A stretch of 64,000 bases of DNA, taken from assembly GCA_013396915.1 (NCBI GenBank), contig VWZL01001361.1:1448740-1512739 (forward strand), given 5' to 3'. Positions 35,785 through 48,200 of this stretch are shown one piece after another. Both the position numbers and the translations under genes were made by a program. Origin of the DNA: Stercorarius parasiticus (lineage: Eukaryota > Chordata > Aves > Charadriiformes > Stercorariidae). Below the pieces are notes generated by a model that saw only the letters and a program-made list of their open reading frames with translations, was not told the origin of the DNA and ran no database searches. Each line of letters starts with the position of its first letter. The first letter of the stretch is position 1.

Positions 35785-38700
35785 TCCTGGCTTACAGCAA
35801 AGTTGTGGCCTATCTTAAAGTATGCATTTCACAACTGGTAGTGTTTAATGTTCTTCAGTTACTGTTACTTAAGTCCTAAAGCTCAACCTATTCTTTTTGC
35901 AGGATGTGCTTTTCCTCCCCACTGTGCAAGTTCATTGTCCAACACCTTGTGTGGATGCAATAACTGAATATTATATCCTGGTCATGGAGGAACTCCGCAG
36001 CAACCCTCCCTTCAGCTGAATTTCCCTCTCCATGCTACTCACCATATCTGCACTTGCTGCTCTTTGGACATACTGATCTTCTCCTGACTTTGTGGATTTC
36101 TTAGAGATATTTGCTGCCAGGCACGTGGCTTCAAGTGTCAGATTGTTCAGAGGTACTAGACCTCGTTGTACCTTCCCACCTGCCCTGGTTCCTTCCCCGA
36201 ACTCAAGTTTACTAAATTATTCTTGACATTACAGATATCAAAATGTGGATGGTAGTAACTTCCATTTCCTGACCTTGTTTCTCATAACCCATTCCACCTT
36301 AGTCTCTGAAGTCAACGCCACTTATGAAAACCAAGGCTTCATGTTGATTTAGCAGATTGATTCAGCTTTTCAGCCTTACTAGCCTACCTGCGCTCCCATT
36401 TGCCTCCAAACAGCACCCCTTTCTTGTCTCTTTTTTCCCTCTTTGGCATAAGGATTTTTCCATGACCCCACCATACTTCTTTTCCCTTCCACTCCTCGTG
36501 TTGCAGTCCCTCCTCTGGCAGCCACCACACACGTCCACTCTGCCAAGGATCCCCACTTGCACGGACATGCTTTTCCACAGTGCTTGTGCAAGTGGTTGGT
36601 GGCCTTTCCGCCTTCTGTCCTTACTTCATCTTGCCTCCCCTTCTTCCTCCTGGTGATCCCAGAAACACTTTCTTCCATCACTTGGCCCCCAGCACATTGT
36701 AGCTGTCCCCATGGGGATGGGTAAGGACGCAGTCTGCTGGTCTCTGCTCCAGAATGGCCCATTCACCCAAGAGACAGCTCTGATGGTAATGGGAACCATC
36801 TCATTCAACATGCTCCCAACAGCCTCAGGAGCAAAGATGGAGCACTGAACATCTCTCTCTGCTCCATGTGGTTGTCAGCCTTGGGTTCAGGCTGAAGTCT
36901 TGGTCTTTGTCTCTATGAACTGCCCTGAGCAAGAGTTTTCCTTGACTGTGAGGTTCTGGAAACAGGGATGTGCTGTCCTTGCCTGGCAGCAGGGTGCTTA
37001 GCAGCCAGGGAGACAAGTCCCAGGCCTCTGCTATGACAAGGGACCACCTTAAAAGGAAGGTGGCGGCCTGTCTTTCCATCTCTTATAAGGAAAAATGCTT
37101 CAGATGTGGCAGCTAGAGCTAGAAACAAGGGATGCTTCTGTTGTGCATTGGATGTGCATTAGAGCTGCATTAATAGAAAGGGGTTTGTTTTTGTTTTTAT
37201 TCTCTATTGTTAGAAAGAAAAACATCTTCACCATGCCAGGTAGAAGAAAGAACATGGTGAATAACTGAGGTGAGATCATTATATGACTTCATGAGTAGTC
37301 ACGAACTGCTACAATTGAAGGAAACTATCATTTACCACCTGTTATTTAGCAGACGGGCACAGCTGAAACTCGGCTCCACTGCAGACTTTATTGTTTCCCT
37401 GTCAAATCCTAAGAGGCTGAGATACCTCCCAGGAGACCACTAATCACTGCTGGGGTTGGGTGTTGCTGGCAGGGCTAAGTGAACCTTAAAAGGTTTGGTG
37501 GTTCAGATTAGCATCAAAGAGGCTGAATGCTTCTCCTGGGTTCCAGGTCATGCCAAGCCTTTAATAAAAATCCTCCACTGAGACTCGGTATGAAAGAAAA
37601 GAGCGGGCAGGCTTATTGACTGCATCTGGCATGACCAGTCCCTTACCTAAAATTAGCTAAACTCCTGCTATCCTGTGTCAGCATGCGCTTGGGCTGGGGC
37701 AAACCCCGTCTGGATCCCTCCGGAGCTCTGTCCTCTGCAGTCTTTTCCAAAGTGCGGCACCCAGGCATGGTCTTTCACTGAAGAACCATCTAACCTTGGA
37801 GGACGTTAGTCATTCATTCACCAAAAATGGGGACTGGTGAACCCCAAGGTTCCAATGGAAAATACAAGTAGAAAAAACAAGAAGCAGAAAACCACTTTAT
37901 TCTTTGGGGCTTTTTTTCACAATTCTCTATGTTACGGTAAAGAAAATATATCATTCTGAGGGCAGTTCAGTCGAGGATGCCCTGTCTTCCCACCAGTGGG
38001 CCCTCTAGTTTGCCATAAGGTGTGATTCTGCCTGATCCTGTCCCTGTGAGAGGGATTTGCCAATGTCTAATAAAAGCTGTGCACGTGCTCCTTCTACTTA
38101 TGGGAGTGGGAGAGGGAACGATTCACCAAGTTTCTCTCTCCTCTGACCATCCACCGAAGCTTGTAGAAACCGAATAGCTTTGAGACTCCCAGCCCACTGT
38201 TAAATTTGTTGCAATTTGTCAGGTGGTTTAAAAATTGTTGGTGAAGAGGGGATGCTGGACAGACAAACACATGCACTGAATATGCCTCGTTCCCTTAGGA
38301 TATCACCGTAAAAATGGGAATGGTCCTAACTGGTTGTGGAGGATCTCACCAAAGTTGAGGGAAATGTTTGTCTCAGAGTCCTGGGACCGAATCTGTACAA
38401 ACATCCTTGTTTGCCAGAACCAGACAGATGCTTGCTGCCGGCTCCACCAGAAAGCTTGCTCACAGCCTCCCTCGATTCCCTCACACGCTGGTTACCCATT
38501 GCGGCATAGGGTTAGTCTGCTGCTTTCTCAGAAACCCTACCCTGGCTCCCTTTTCCTTGACACAGTACCTAATTCATAACCTCATGTTTTCCTCTTGATG
38601 CCATCCCAAATAAATAATAATTAAAAAGTGTGTGGGAAACCAACTTACAAAAGGCTGGCAACTTCTCTCCCACCTCAGGTAGAGGATTTCCTCCGTCCAG

Positions 38701-41700
38701 CTGCCCTGCTCTCACGGCAGATCCAGCCCCTCTGCCCCATCTGCAGGGGGGCTGATCCCCAACCAGTGTTGCCACTGGTGCGCTGCAGAAAGCCTTCACA
38801 AGGGAGTTTGTAACACTCCATGGATCTGCTTAATGGGTGGTACAGAAAGGATGAGGGAGAGTTAAAGTACAGGAGCCTTTCCACTGGTGGCAGCTCATTT
38901 CTTCTGGGGAACTAGCCAAACGGTGGCTGGAAGGAGGTCATGTCTCAAGCCCAAGCCTTCTGTGACTTTCTGACCCCCTGTCAGGTGAAGCTTGGATTAG
39001 CCATACTTTGCATAAGAGACAGGCAGGGTGAGTAGGGTGTTGCTAGCAAACCAGTTTTCACTGGTGGGAGTGAGCTTCAGTTCTGAGCACAGTGCAAACC
39101 GCGCTGGAGCTGACGTTCCTGCCCTAGACATGTTCTAAGTAACACAGCTTTTGCTTACAGGGGGATGTGGGTCTCATGCCACTAGTAGGTGCTTTTTTTC
39201 CACCATATTCTTAAAGTCTTTCCTTGGATTCCTCTGGTTCTCCCCTCTGTTGCATGTTTCTGTCCTCACCTGGATCATGCCTATGATCTTGGCTTGTCCA
39301 GCTAGCAATAGTGGGGTTCACATGAACTATAGAAAGATTGTGAGATCATCTTTCTGAGAGATTATTTCAAATCCAGGAAGACGCAGAGCCACATGTTAAA
39401 AGAATGTGAGGTTTTTTCCTTGCACTGCATAGAGCAGCACCAGCTGGCCTAATGATTTGCTGTGGCAGGAGTGGTAACTCACCAAAATCATCCTAAAGCA
39501 GTTCATGGAAGCATAGAAAACAGGTTTGAAAGGGAATGTGACAAGGTCTATACTTCTGTCCTTGGCTGCACCTAACTCTCCTGACAGAGATTTGACCATC
39601 TGAATGAACAGTCTTCCAGAATATATTGGGAGGAATGGAGCAAGCAGTGGGAACGTCCCCAAGTGCAGCTCTTCGGCTCAATTTGCAAGAGTGGTCCACA
39701 CATGGCTCCAGTTGCCTTAACAAGGCAAGCAATTATAACGGGCAGCTCTTCTGCTAAGGAGAATGAAGAGGAGCTAAGAAGAGGCCATTTAGGAAGGGTC
39801 ACAAAGCCAACAGGATGGTGTAGGAATAAGAAGAGATTATTCAAGATTTCAGGAACCTCAGAAAAGGAGAAGAAAGTCTAAGCGATCATCTCTAAGGTCC
39901 TGTTCCTGCAAGCTGGAGGAGAGGACAGAAGCTCCTGGAGGTTGAAGCAGTGGCTGGTGTTTGCTGGGAGGCTGCACGGCGTGGGGCACTCAGCCCTGGT
40001 TGATGGGGACAGAGCAGTGCTACAGAGGGGTGGCCTGCTCGTCCAAAGCCCAGAGACCAGCCTCATGGCCTGGAAATGGGCTGGAAAAGGCAGGACATTT
40101 TGAACTCAACCCTGCAAAGATGATCTTCAAATGGGCAAAAGCTTCAACAGTTTAAACTCAAGGGACCATGGATTAAGCAGGGTGTGCATGTCAAAAGAAT
40201 AAAATAACCAGTTGTTTAAATTCCAGAATAAGAAACTTCATCAACAAGAGGAAAAAGTGAAAAAGTTTCACTTCTAAGAATGAATTGGATGGAACTGGTA
40301 TTGCCTAAGTCTGGCCAGATGCTTTCTTTAATGGAGATGTTACAACTGCCGGCTACCACATGCTGAGAAAGGAGATAGCGAGCAAAAAAGATAAGGGTGG
40401 TGCTTTATGCTAATGGCAACATTACCTGTTTTAGAATGAGGAGTAACTCAGAGCAGACTGTATGTAGATCAATGCGCTAATTAGTAAAGCCCAAGAGGGA
40501 GTGCTCTGCGTACACCTGTGTGTATAACTGACTGCCTCATCAAACAAGGCCCAGGACAGATGTCTCTCTACAGGCTTATTTGCAATGTGTGAAAAGAAAA
40601 CCGTGTTTGCATAGACAATTTAATTCTAGGACACATCTGTGGAGATTGCCTGCAGGCCACTGCCAAGCCTCATGAGAGTTTCTAAGTGTGCTGGATGGTA
40701 ATTTCCCAGCAGAGGATCCAGCCAGCCAGCCAGCACACGCCGTCTCCCTTTCAGATTTCATGGTGATGGGTAAAGAATTTGGTACCAGCAGTTAGTTGCC
40801 TGATCACAATCAACGTGAGCAAAGTCAGGACAGTCGTAGGTAGTCATACATGAATTTGGATTTTCAAAGAGACTGATTTTCCCTAACCTGAAGAAAATAC
40901 AAATTGCAGTTCATCCTGAAGAAAACTTAGACAAATTAGTGAAATCTGACTGAAAAGTGAGTTGCTTAAGGAGCCTAGCAGATGACCAAAAGCCACAGAT
41001 AAAACAGAGGCCAGTTTTGACGTTGCTCTGTGCAAAACTGAATGAATGTGAACTCCTGAGGATGGACAACGCAGACATGTTAAATGGGCTGAAACCCCAC
41101 TACTTGCCAGACCCCAGAAGAGAGGCATTACTGCTAACGATTGGCAAGTAGGGGGGGGTCTCATTGCACAAAAATCATCTTGAGGACCATGTTTTTCAAC
41201 AGTAAACTTGAAGTAAATATAAAATCTTTGAATGCTCCTTGGAGCAAATGGCATGGGCCATACCTCCAAAAGGAGGTGCTTTGTCTCAGGTGGCCATGAC
41301 TCTCGAGAAGCAGGCGTAACATGTAAATAGCAGGGAGGAAGGATGGGGATGAAAACTGGATGGTAGCTGGAGGAGCTGGGGATGAAGAGCCAGAGGAGCA
41401 GTGAAGAGCTGCGAGCAGGCGGTTTATCCTTCCTATCGGGCAGTGCCATGATGGGCGCTGAAGCCCCTCCAGGTAGCTCTGCAGTCTAAGATTTCAATAA
41501 GATGTTTAAAAAGAGCGGAGACTGAGCCAAGCCAACCTGTGGAAGGCGCAGTTGGAGCAAACCGCGTGCCACCTCCACCAGCAATTACAATTGAGCTCAG
41601 CTTTTGCTTTGCCTTCCTAGGACCCAGCCTCGGGCTGCGCCATGCTGCTGCTGGGCTCTAGTTATACCCTGGCGTGGGGCGACATGTTCCCAACACGAGG

Positions 41701-43479
41701 GTTACTCATTGCTCTCTAGGCACAGCAGGATCCTTTGGGATGAAAGGGGTCTCATTCCTGCAGGGATAATAGCACAACTCACCTTAACTATGGACTTTCT
41801 GCTCTCACACGTGCCTCTCCAGACCTGTCTTCCTGCCTGCCTGGCAACACAAATCCTTCCTCAGTGCATTTCTCTAGCCCAGCACACACTTTCTTGCCTC
41901 CAGACCCGTGTGTTTTCCCGGTGTCCCTCACATCCTGGCTGCAGCGCTGTGTTGTTTGACAACACCAAATGACAACCGGAGGGACACCCCAGCCCTCGGA
42001 AGGCTGCAGAGCTCGCCGGGATGAGGTCGTGGTCCCACTTCTGCTGGGCGAGGAATAAGAGGTGACGCATGTGTATGCACCTGTATCTGTTGCCACAGAA
42101 ATGTCAATACCCCCAGAGCTTGCTTTTTTTTGAGAGAGAGAGTTAAACCCAGGAGCAAAACCGAAGCAAGCACAAAGCAGCGATTTCTTGTTATCACTGT
42201 TTACAAGGAGCTTAGTAATAAGCATGAGTTAATGGGGCAACACAAGCGCTCTCTGTTAGCATTGGGAGGAACCAGAAATAAAGCACCTCGCTCCTGTTCC
42301 TGTGTGAACAGTCAGGTTCCCGCTCCACTCCCCTCCCTCCCCACTGTGAGACATTTTGGTTTATGATTCTGGTTTTGCAGAGGCTGGATTGGTAAGTCCA
42401 GTCTAAGAGCCTGCGTGTTTTGAAAGAGATCAGATTTCCAGAGATATTGAGATATGGTGGACCTTCACCACAGCCGCTGTGAGGTGCAGATGCTCTGCGC
42501 CTCTGCAAATCAGGGTGCTGCTTCCAGTGCCAAAATACAGATTTAGGCCACGGTAGGACCTCCAGCTTTCACACTGCTGGCCACCAGGGCTGGACCTTGG
42601 CCACTCGAGGCTTTCCAAGGGGCTTTTTTAATCTCTTTTGAAGGTGGCAGTAAGAAGGCTCCTAGCTGCATTACCTGCTCTGGACATGACTCTCCACCCC
42701 ACCAGCAGCTCCAGGTCCAGGACTGACTCCCAACACATTTGCCTTCGTTGTCCGTTGGTACCCAGGCTGGAAAAGCTTACTAGAGGGTGATGCACTAGAC
42801 TCCCTGCAGCAGGGTACATCCCTCCATTTTCCCTCAGAAGAAGATGGGAAAAGGGAGTGGAGCGGCCCTACTGCAGCTTCACTGCTTTCTCGTCTGGGAC
42901 ATCTGTCAAATCTAGTAAAAGGGGGTGGGGGCTGCTGCCAGAACCAGTGGCTGCAAACTGGACACTTTTACTGGGCTGGGGAGCTAATGGGTCTGTATGT
43001 TTAGGACAGTGCCATGTGGCACAGCAAGCCTAACAGCGGAGAGGCTGAAAACGTCTCTGCTCCCATTCAAACCAAGGCTGCGCCTGGTCCACGGCTCTGC
43101 AGCTTTGGGAATGGGCAGGAGTGAAAAATTAGCACTGCTCATGCCAAGGCCTGGCAGAGCCAGATAATGAGGTAAACAGAAGTGGATGAAGAGAAAAAAC
43201 CTGCATGGCCTTACGCCTTTCCGCAAACAACCCTTTCCAGTAGCGCCTGGCACTTTGCTGCAGGCTGGGAGAAAAACTTTAGTGCTGGAGCAGAGCTTTT
43301 GGCTTTTGGAGCTGGGGGAGGAAATCCATTAAAATTGAGTGGATGTCTTGCAGGGAGAGAGCAAGAAGTTAATGAGGGCATCAGGGCCATGGGAGGCAGG
43401 AGAAGGAAACAGGCGGCACGGGGATGCTGAGCAAGGTGGTGGGTCTGTCCGCATGACCCTGAGTGTTGCTCATGCAGAC
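35785..43479. other. LRRC58-GPR156 spacer, second part
   Basis: No gene is recognised. AATAAA-type motifs occur near 38068 and 38610 without an associated ORF. The 188-codon minus ORF at 40883-41449 has no recognisable domains. An AT-rich block at about 40380-40660 carries homeodomain/POU-like motifs (separate entry). Confidence 0.7.
40400..40640. promoter_or_regulatory. Candidate enhancer-like block with POU/homeodomain motifs
   Basis: ATGCTAAT (40407-40414, one mismatch to the octamer), TAATTA (40478-40483), ATTTGCAA (about 40578) and GTTTGCAT (ending 40612, one mismatch to the reverse octamer) occur within about 210 bases of non-repetitive AT-rich sequence. This is a motif-density inference only. 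Confidence 0.25.
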
Positions 43480-45290
43480 ATACCTATTGCAGTAGTCACG
43501 TTGGCTACCACTAGCCATGGGGCTGCACGAGCAGGTCGCAGAGCGCAGGCTGGCCGCCCTCGCATTTACTCACCTTCACCGGCCGGTTTTGCCGCAGACG
43601 TGGGGTTTTTGTGCTGCCTCAGCTGCAGGCAGGGCCACAGCCAGACGACTTATTACCCGGCCGGGCCACGTCCCCACCTGCAGGGACAGGCGACGGGCAT
43701 TGCCATGGGGCAGCGGGACGGACCGTGGGGCTAACGGAACACGGCATCCATCGGGGACAGGTCAGACGGGACGGTGGGCTGTGCTGGTGGGGGTCCCCGG
43801 CTCTGTCACGGGGCGGGAGGTGTGTGTATTTTTGGGAGGGGGTGGCACTGCGATGACAACTAGGGGGAGAAGACGCTAGGGTGAAGGGGGGTCCAACCCC
43901 GCCGGGACAGTCCCGTGCTCCCCCCGCCCCCGCCGGGTTTTTCCCCCCNNNNNNNNNNNNNNNNNNNNNNNNNNNNNNNNNNNNNNNNNNNNNNNNNNNN
44001 NCGGGGGGGGCAGCGGCGGTGGGATGGGGCTGTCCCGCTCCAGTCGGTCGTGGGGCGCGGTGCCGCGCCGGTAACAGAGAGGGGGGGCTGGGACGAAGGG
44101 TGCCGTTTCCCTCCCGAGTTCTGCCCCGCTGCCTCCCCCTCCTTTCCCCTTGGGTGCTGCCCCACGGTTCCCCCCGACCACAGCCGCCGGGCTCGCAGCT
44201 GCCGGAGGGAAGGTTTGGCAGCACCCCGAGCACTCCCGCTCCCTGGGAGGGGGTCAGTGGTGGTGGGCAGGCCGGGTTTGGGCGGGCTCATTTTGGGGGT
44301 GGAGCGCTCCTGGGTTGCTGGGTTGGGGGTGCCTGGAGTACACCCCTGAGCTCGAAATGGTGGCGGGCTTGTGCCGGTGTTTTGTAGCTCTCTAGAAAAT
44401 ACCGTCCCAAAGAGTCTAAGTAGCGCCGTGGGGGAGTGGGAGCCGGCGGGGGGAGTGGGAGTCTGCCGGCACTTCGGGATAGAAAAGGGCCGTCTTGCAG
44501 GATGCAAAGTTGCAGCGCTGGTTAGTTTGTTCCAATGAAACTGGTGCTACCTGAGCAAACTGCATGCATTACAGAATTTAATTTGGGGGGGGGAAGAAAG
44601 GTGGCAACCTACTCCTTTGAGGGAGAAGGAGAGAGGGACCTGCGTGCCCCTTCAGTGCTGGATCCACAGTCCTGCCCCAGCATACTGGGGGTGAGAGGCC
44701 CGCGGGAAGCGGTCTGGGACCCGGAGCATTTGCTCCTCCTCGGCTCTCAGAGTTGAGCATCACACAGCACCCCGGGGCTCGGGCACGTCTCTGGGAGGGT
44801 GGCTCATGGAGCTCTCACCCAGACCTGGATTTTCCGCTGCCCCACAGGTGCTCTGCAGCCTGAGAGGGGCAGGGAAGGAGGCCAAGGAAACCGGATCCCT
44901 GGTAACCAGGAGCTGTCAGTGTTGAGTTGCAGCTGGCATTTCTTATGCGTCCTTGATGTATCTGCCACATCACCTCAGCTGCCTGGTGCCCGGGGCATTG
45001 CATACCCCTCTCTTATTGCAGACCCCTCTGCTTGCGCAGTTTACAAGTCGCGCTTTCCACCCGGATTGGGGTGGAACTCCAATTCTGGAGCTGCATCTCT
45101 CAATCCCTGAGCGAGCCTCACTGCCATCTGCAGGGAGCCCCGGCTGGCAGACCTCGTGGAAACCTTGATGCGGCCCTGTCCCTTGGTGGGACACTTGCTT
45201 TGCCCAGCAAAGGGACAGGCAGCCTGAGCGGGGGACAGCGGGGTGCAGTTTGGCAGCCTGCGGTACCCAGGAGGTGAGATAGATGAGCCG
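43480..45290. promoter_or_regulatory. Unassigned CpG island
   Basis: Sequence rich in GC and CpG, centred on about 43900-44500, lies between LRRC58 and GPR156, with a gap inside. The likeliest role is the promoter and non-coding first exon of GPR156, whose first coding exon lies 8-9 kb downstream on the + strand and starts with a spliced leader. A separate non-coding or unannotated gene is also possible. No ORF here resembles a known protein. Confidence 0.5.
43949..44001. other. Assembly gap (53 N)
   Basis: A run of N flanked on the left by C-rich sequence (CCCCCGCCCCCGCC type) and on the right by a G run. These homopolymer and quadruplex-like flanks explain the failure to sequence. All ORFs crossing it are artefacts. 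Confidence 0.95.
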
Positions 45291-48200
45291 CTGGACACTC
45301 AGAGCCTTGAATTAAATCTGACTCCTGGCGGGGGGGAAATACTCCCCGCTGCTCAGTCAGCAGAGGCAATGTGAAAGAGCTGTGATGCTCTGTTCTGCCT
45401 CCTCTTGTGGGGACAAAATGTGTCACTGGATTCCCAAAATCCTGTCTGATTTAGAAGAAAAAAAAATAAGATGCCGACCTTGTTAGGGTTAGCAGCTGTC
45501 TCCATGCTTGCGGCGGACTGGCTTTACAGCCCAGCCGTCTGAGCCTGCTTGTGAAAACACCAATGTGCTGGTGCTGCGAAGGCTGCGAGGGGACGGTGTC
45601 TGATTGCATGCAGGAGCAGCTCTAGCTTTCCGCCAGCTTTGGAAAGGGAGAGCTCTTGAGGGCATAGGCTTGATCTGAAATGTAACTTTATGAAAATATC
45701 CCCTCTGCGGCCTCTTCCTCCTCTGCATCTGATAGCTCAGCAGCGATCAGCTTCAGTGGGGGTGAAGCTCTGCTTTTTAATTAAGTCATACACACCTCAA
45801 CCACAAGGTAGATCTCTCTTGTAAATCAAAATACTAAATCATTGGGCTTTTTAACCTCTCATTCATGGTGGCTCTCTAAAGATGGTACAGTTAAGGGAGA
45901 AAAAAATGCAGGCTACACCTCCCCATAAAGCTGTTCAGCTCGTTGCAGTTGCTGGTGCAAACGCCCCGAAGGCAGAGGGAGCTGACAGTATGAGGGATGC
46001 TGGAGCAGCCAGCTGTGCTTGGGGCTGAGACGTGCCTTGGAGCAGCGTACTGGGATATGCACAAAGCGGGAAGCAGCGGTATTTGATGGGAATGGCCTGG
46101 GAAAAGACAGGTTTTCGAAGGAGCTCATGTCCATGGGCAGAGGGAAGCGGGAGAGGACCACGTAGGCAATGGAGGCAACATGGATGGGCAGGGAGACCAG
46201 TTTCTGAGCACTTGGACCTGTTGCTGCTCTGCTGGGACGCTGCCACAGCACCTCTCATCAGCATCCTGGTGGGCAAGCGTGAGCATCACACAGCCAACAA
46301 GGTGTCCTGCAGCATCCTTGTCCTGTGACAAGGTGCCAGCCTCTCTGGGACAGGGATGCGGGAGTGACCCCTGGCAGAGATCCAGGATTGACCAGCCCTG
46401 CAGACTGGGTCTTGCTGCTTGCCCTACAGTGGCTACCCAGGATGAAGGAACGGCAAAATGTGAAGCTGATGCTTGGGGATTTTTGCACACTTCTGATGTT
46501 TCTTCTCCTCGGGTGTGCCAGGCAGCCTGGCGGGCAGGAGCTGTGTTTCTGTGGGCACCAGGCATGGTGGCCACGCAGTCTGGGGCTGTTTCCCATGAAG
46601 GTGCGGTTCAGCATGGAAATGGCTTTGGAGGGGGCAGTCCCTGCCGTCCCACTTTTGGGTCAACTGCCACGTGGCCGGTGCTTGTGACCTTCCTGGCCCA
46701 GGGCTTGGGGACAAATGGGGAGGTTGCCCATTGGAGGCAGAACTGTACCTACGGGTGTGGTCTCCCACTAATAAATGAAATTATTGTTATGGGATAATGA
46801 AACCCCAAGATTTTGCCCAAAGTGGTGAAAAAACCTCTGTTTGGCCTCATTGTTCATGCAGCGTGGCTGCTGGGGTGTTATGCACTGCAACCTGCACCTG
46901 AGGGGCAGAGGGTTGGGCATGGGAAAGGGCTGAGGAACAGCACCGCATCTTCTCGGAGCTGTGCTTGGGGCATGTCCCCTGCCCCGTTTCTGGTGGGGGA
47001 GCTGCGCCCGCCTTAGCCCTGAGTGGTGATGCTGCTGTCTTGCAGCAGAGATCCCGCTGCTCCTCTTGTTCAGCGCAGAAAGATGGGCTTCCACCTGGAG
47101 ATACCAGCGGTGCCACTTAAATCCAGCGGGAAGGAGTTTTCCATGGGGTTTCTGGCTGTTTCGCCACTGTGACCGGGCACTGTGTGCAGGGAGCCATGCC
47201 CATCCTCCCAGCGCATGCGGAGATGAACTCAGCATGATGGGTGGTGGGATCCTAACGCCTGGGCCCCCAGCTGCTTCGGAGAGGCAGAAACCTGGACTTT
47301 TATATTCATTTCATCCATGTGCTGCTCGGCCACTCCTACAGCTGGGCACATGGGAGGGCTCAGGTCTTTGGGTGTCACAGAGTTGCTCAGCGGCAGCTCC
47401 AGACATTTGGCTCACCTCCCATCAGCTCTGGTCATGTTGGTCTCATCTGCAGTGAGCTCCCCCAGGCTCTCGGTATTTCCTTCCAGTTTTCCTTCCTTTG
47501 AGCACTTCCAATCTAGTCTGTCTCCATTTCTCGCATGTCTATCATTGTACAGCAGTTAGAGAGTTAAACGCCTTACCAGCTCCCTGGTGGGAGATTGGTG
47601 ACTAGGCCCCTTGCAGGACCGCGCGGTGGTTCAAAAAAGTAAGTCATGACTTTTTTTGCATGGAGTTTTCTTTAAATTTAAAACACAAAACCACAGAAAT
47701 GAAAAGAGCTGGGAGGGTATTTAACCTGCATTTAAAAAGTTAAAAAGGCTAGGCACAGAGCTAAACGTGCCAGCCTGGTGCCGTCCTCCCTGCCATCCCC
47801 GTCTGTCCCTACAGTGGACAGACACGCAGCACTGGGGTGATGGGTAAGGTCAGCGTTCAGAAGCGATTGCCTTCATGATCGTGGGAGGTGCTATCGGAAA
47901 CGCATAGGAGGCTTCAAAATTGCAGCTGTCTTCAGTCAACATGGAATTTCAGGTTTCAGAGTCACACGGTGAGCTCCCTGTGTGTTGGGAGACAGAAGCA
48001 GCTTGTCCTGTGTCTCCTGCCTTTGCTGGTAGCAAGGTCCTACAGCTGCTGCTGGTTATCACCCATACCCTGGGTGCGGGTCACAGAGTGGGAGCATAGC
48101 TAAGGACACTGCCTGGGTGGGAAGATGGCCCAATTTGGGCCCTGTGACGTGACCCATCGTGAGGCTGTGCAGTGAGCTAGCTGTCTGTTTGCCAGGGATG

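Noticed and set aside
34989..35879. Plus-strand ORFs across the CR1 element
   Set aside because: They are antisense readings of the CR1 reverse-transcriptase frame.
40883..41449. 188-codon minus ORF with hydrophobic stretches
   Set aside because: No recognisable family, no promoter, an overlapping + strand ORF, and no poly(A) context; considered chance.
43619..44507. ORFs of about 130-215 codons on both strands in the CpG island
   Set aside because: They run through the N gap and overlap one another in several frames, with repetitive Pro/Gly/Arg composition.
46125..46797. ORFs of up to 205 codons on both strands (for example 46180-46797 plus)
   Set aside because: Mutually overlapping frames with no splice context or known motif, probably chance.
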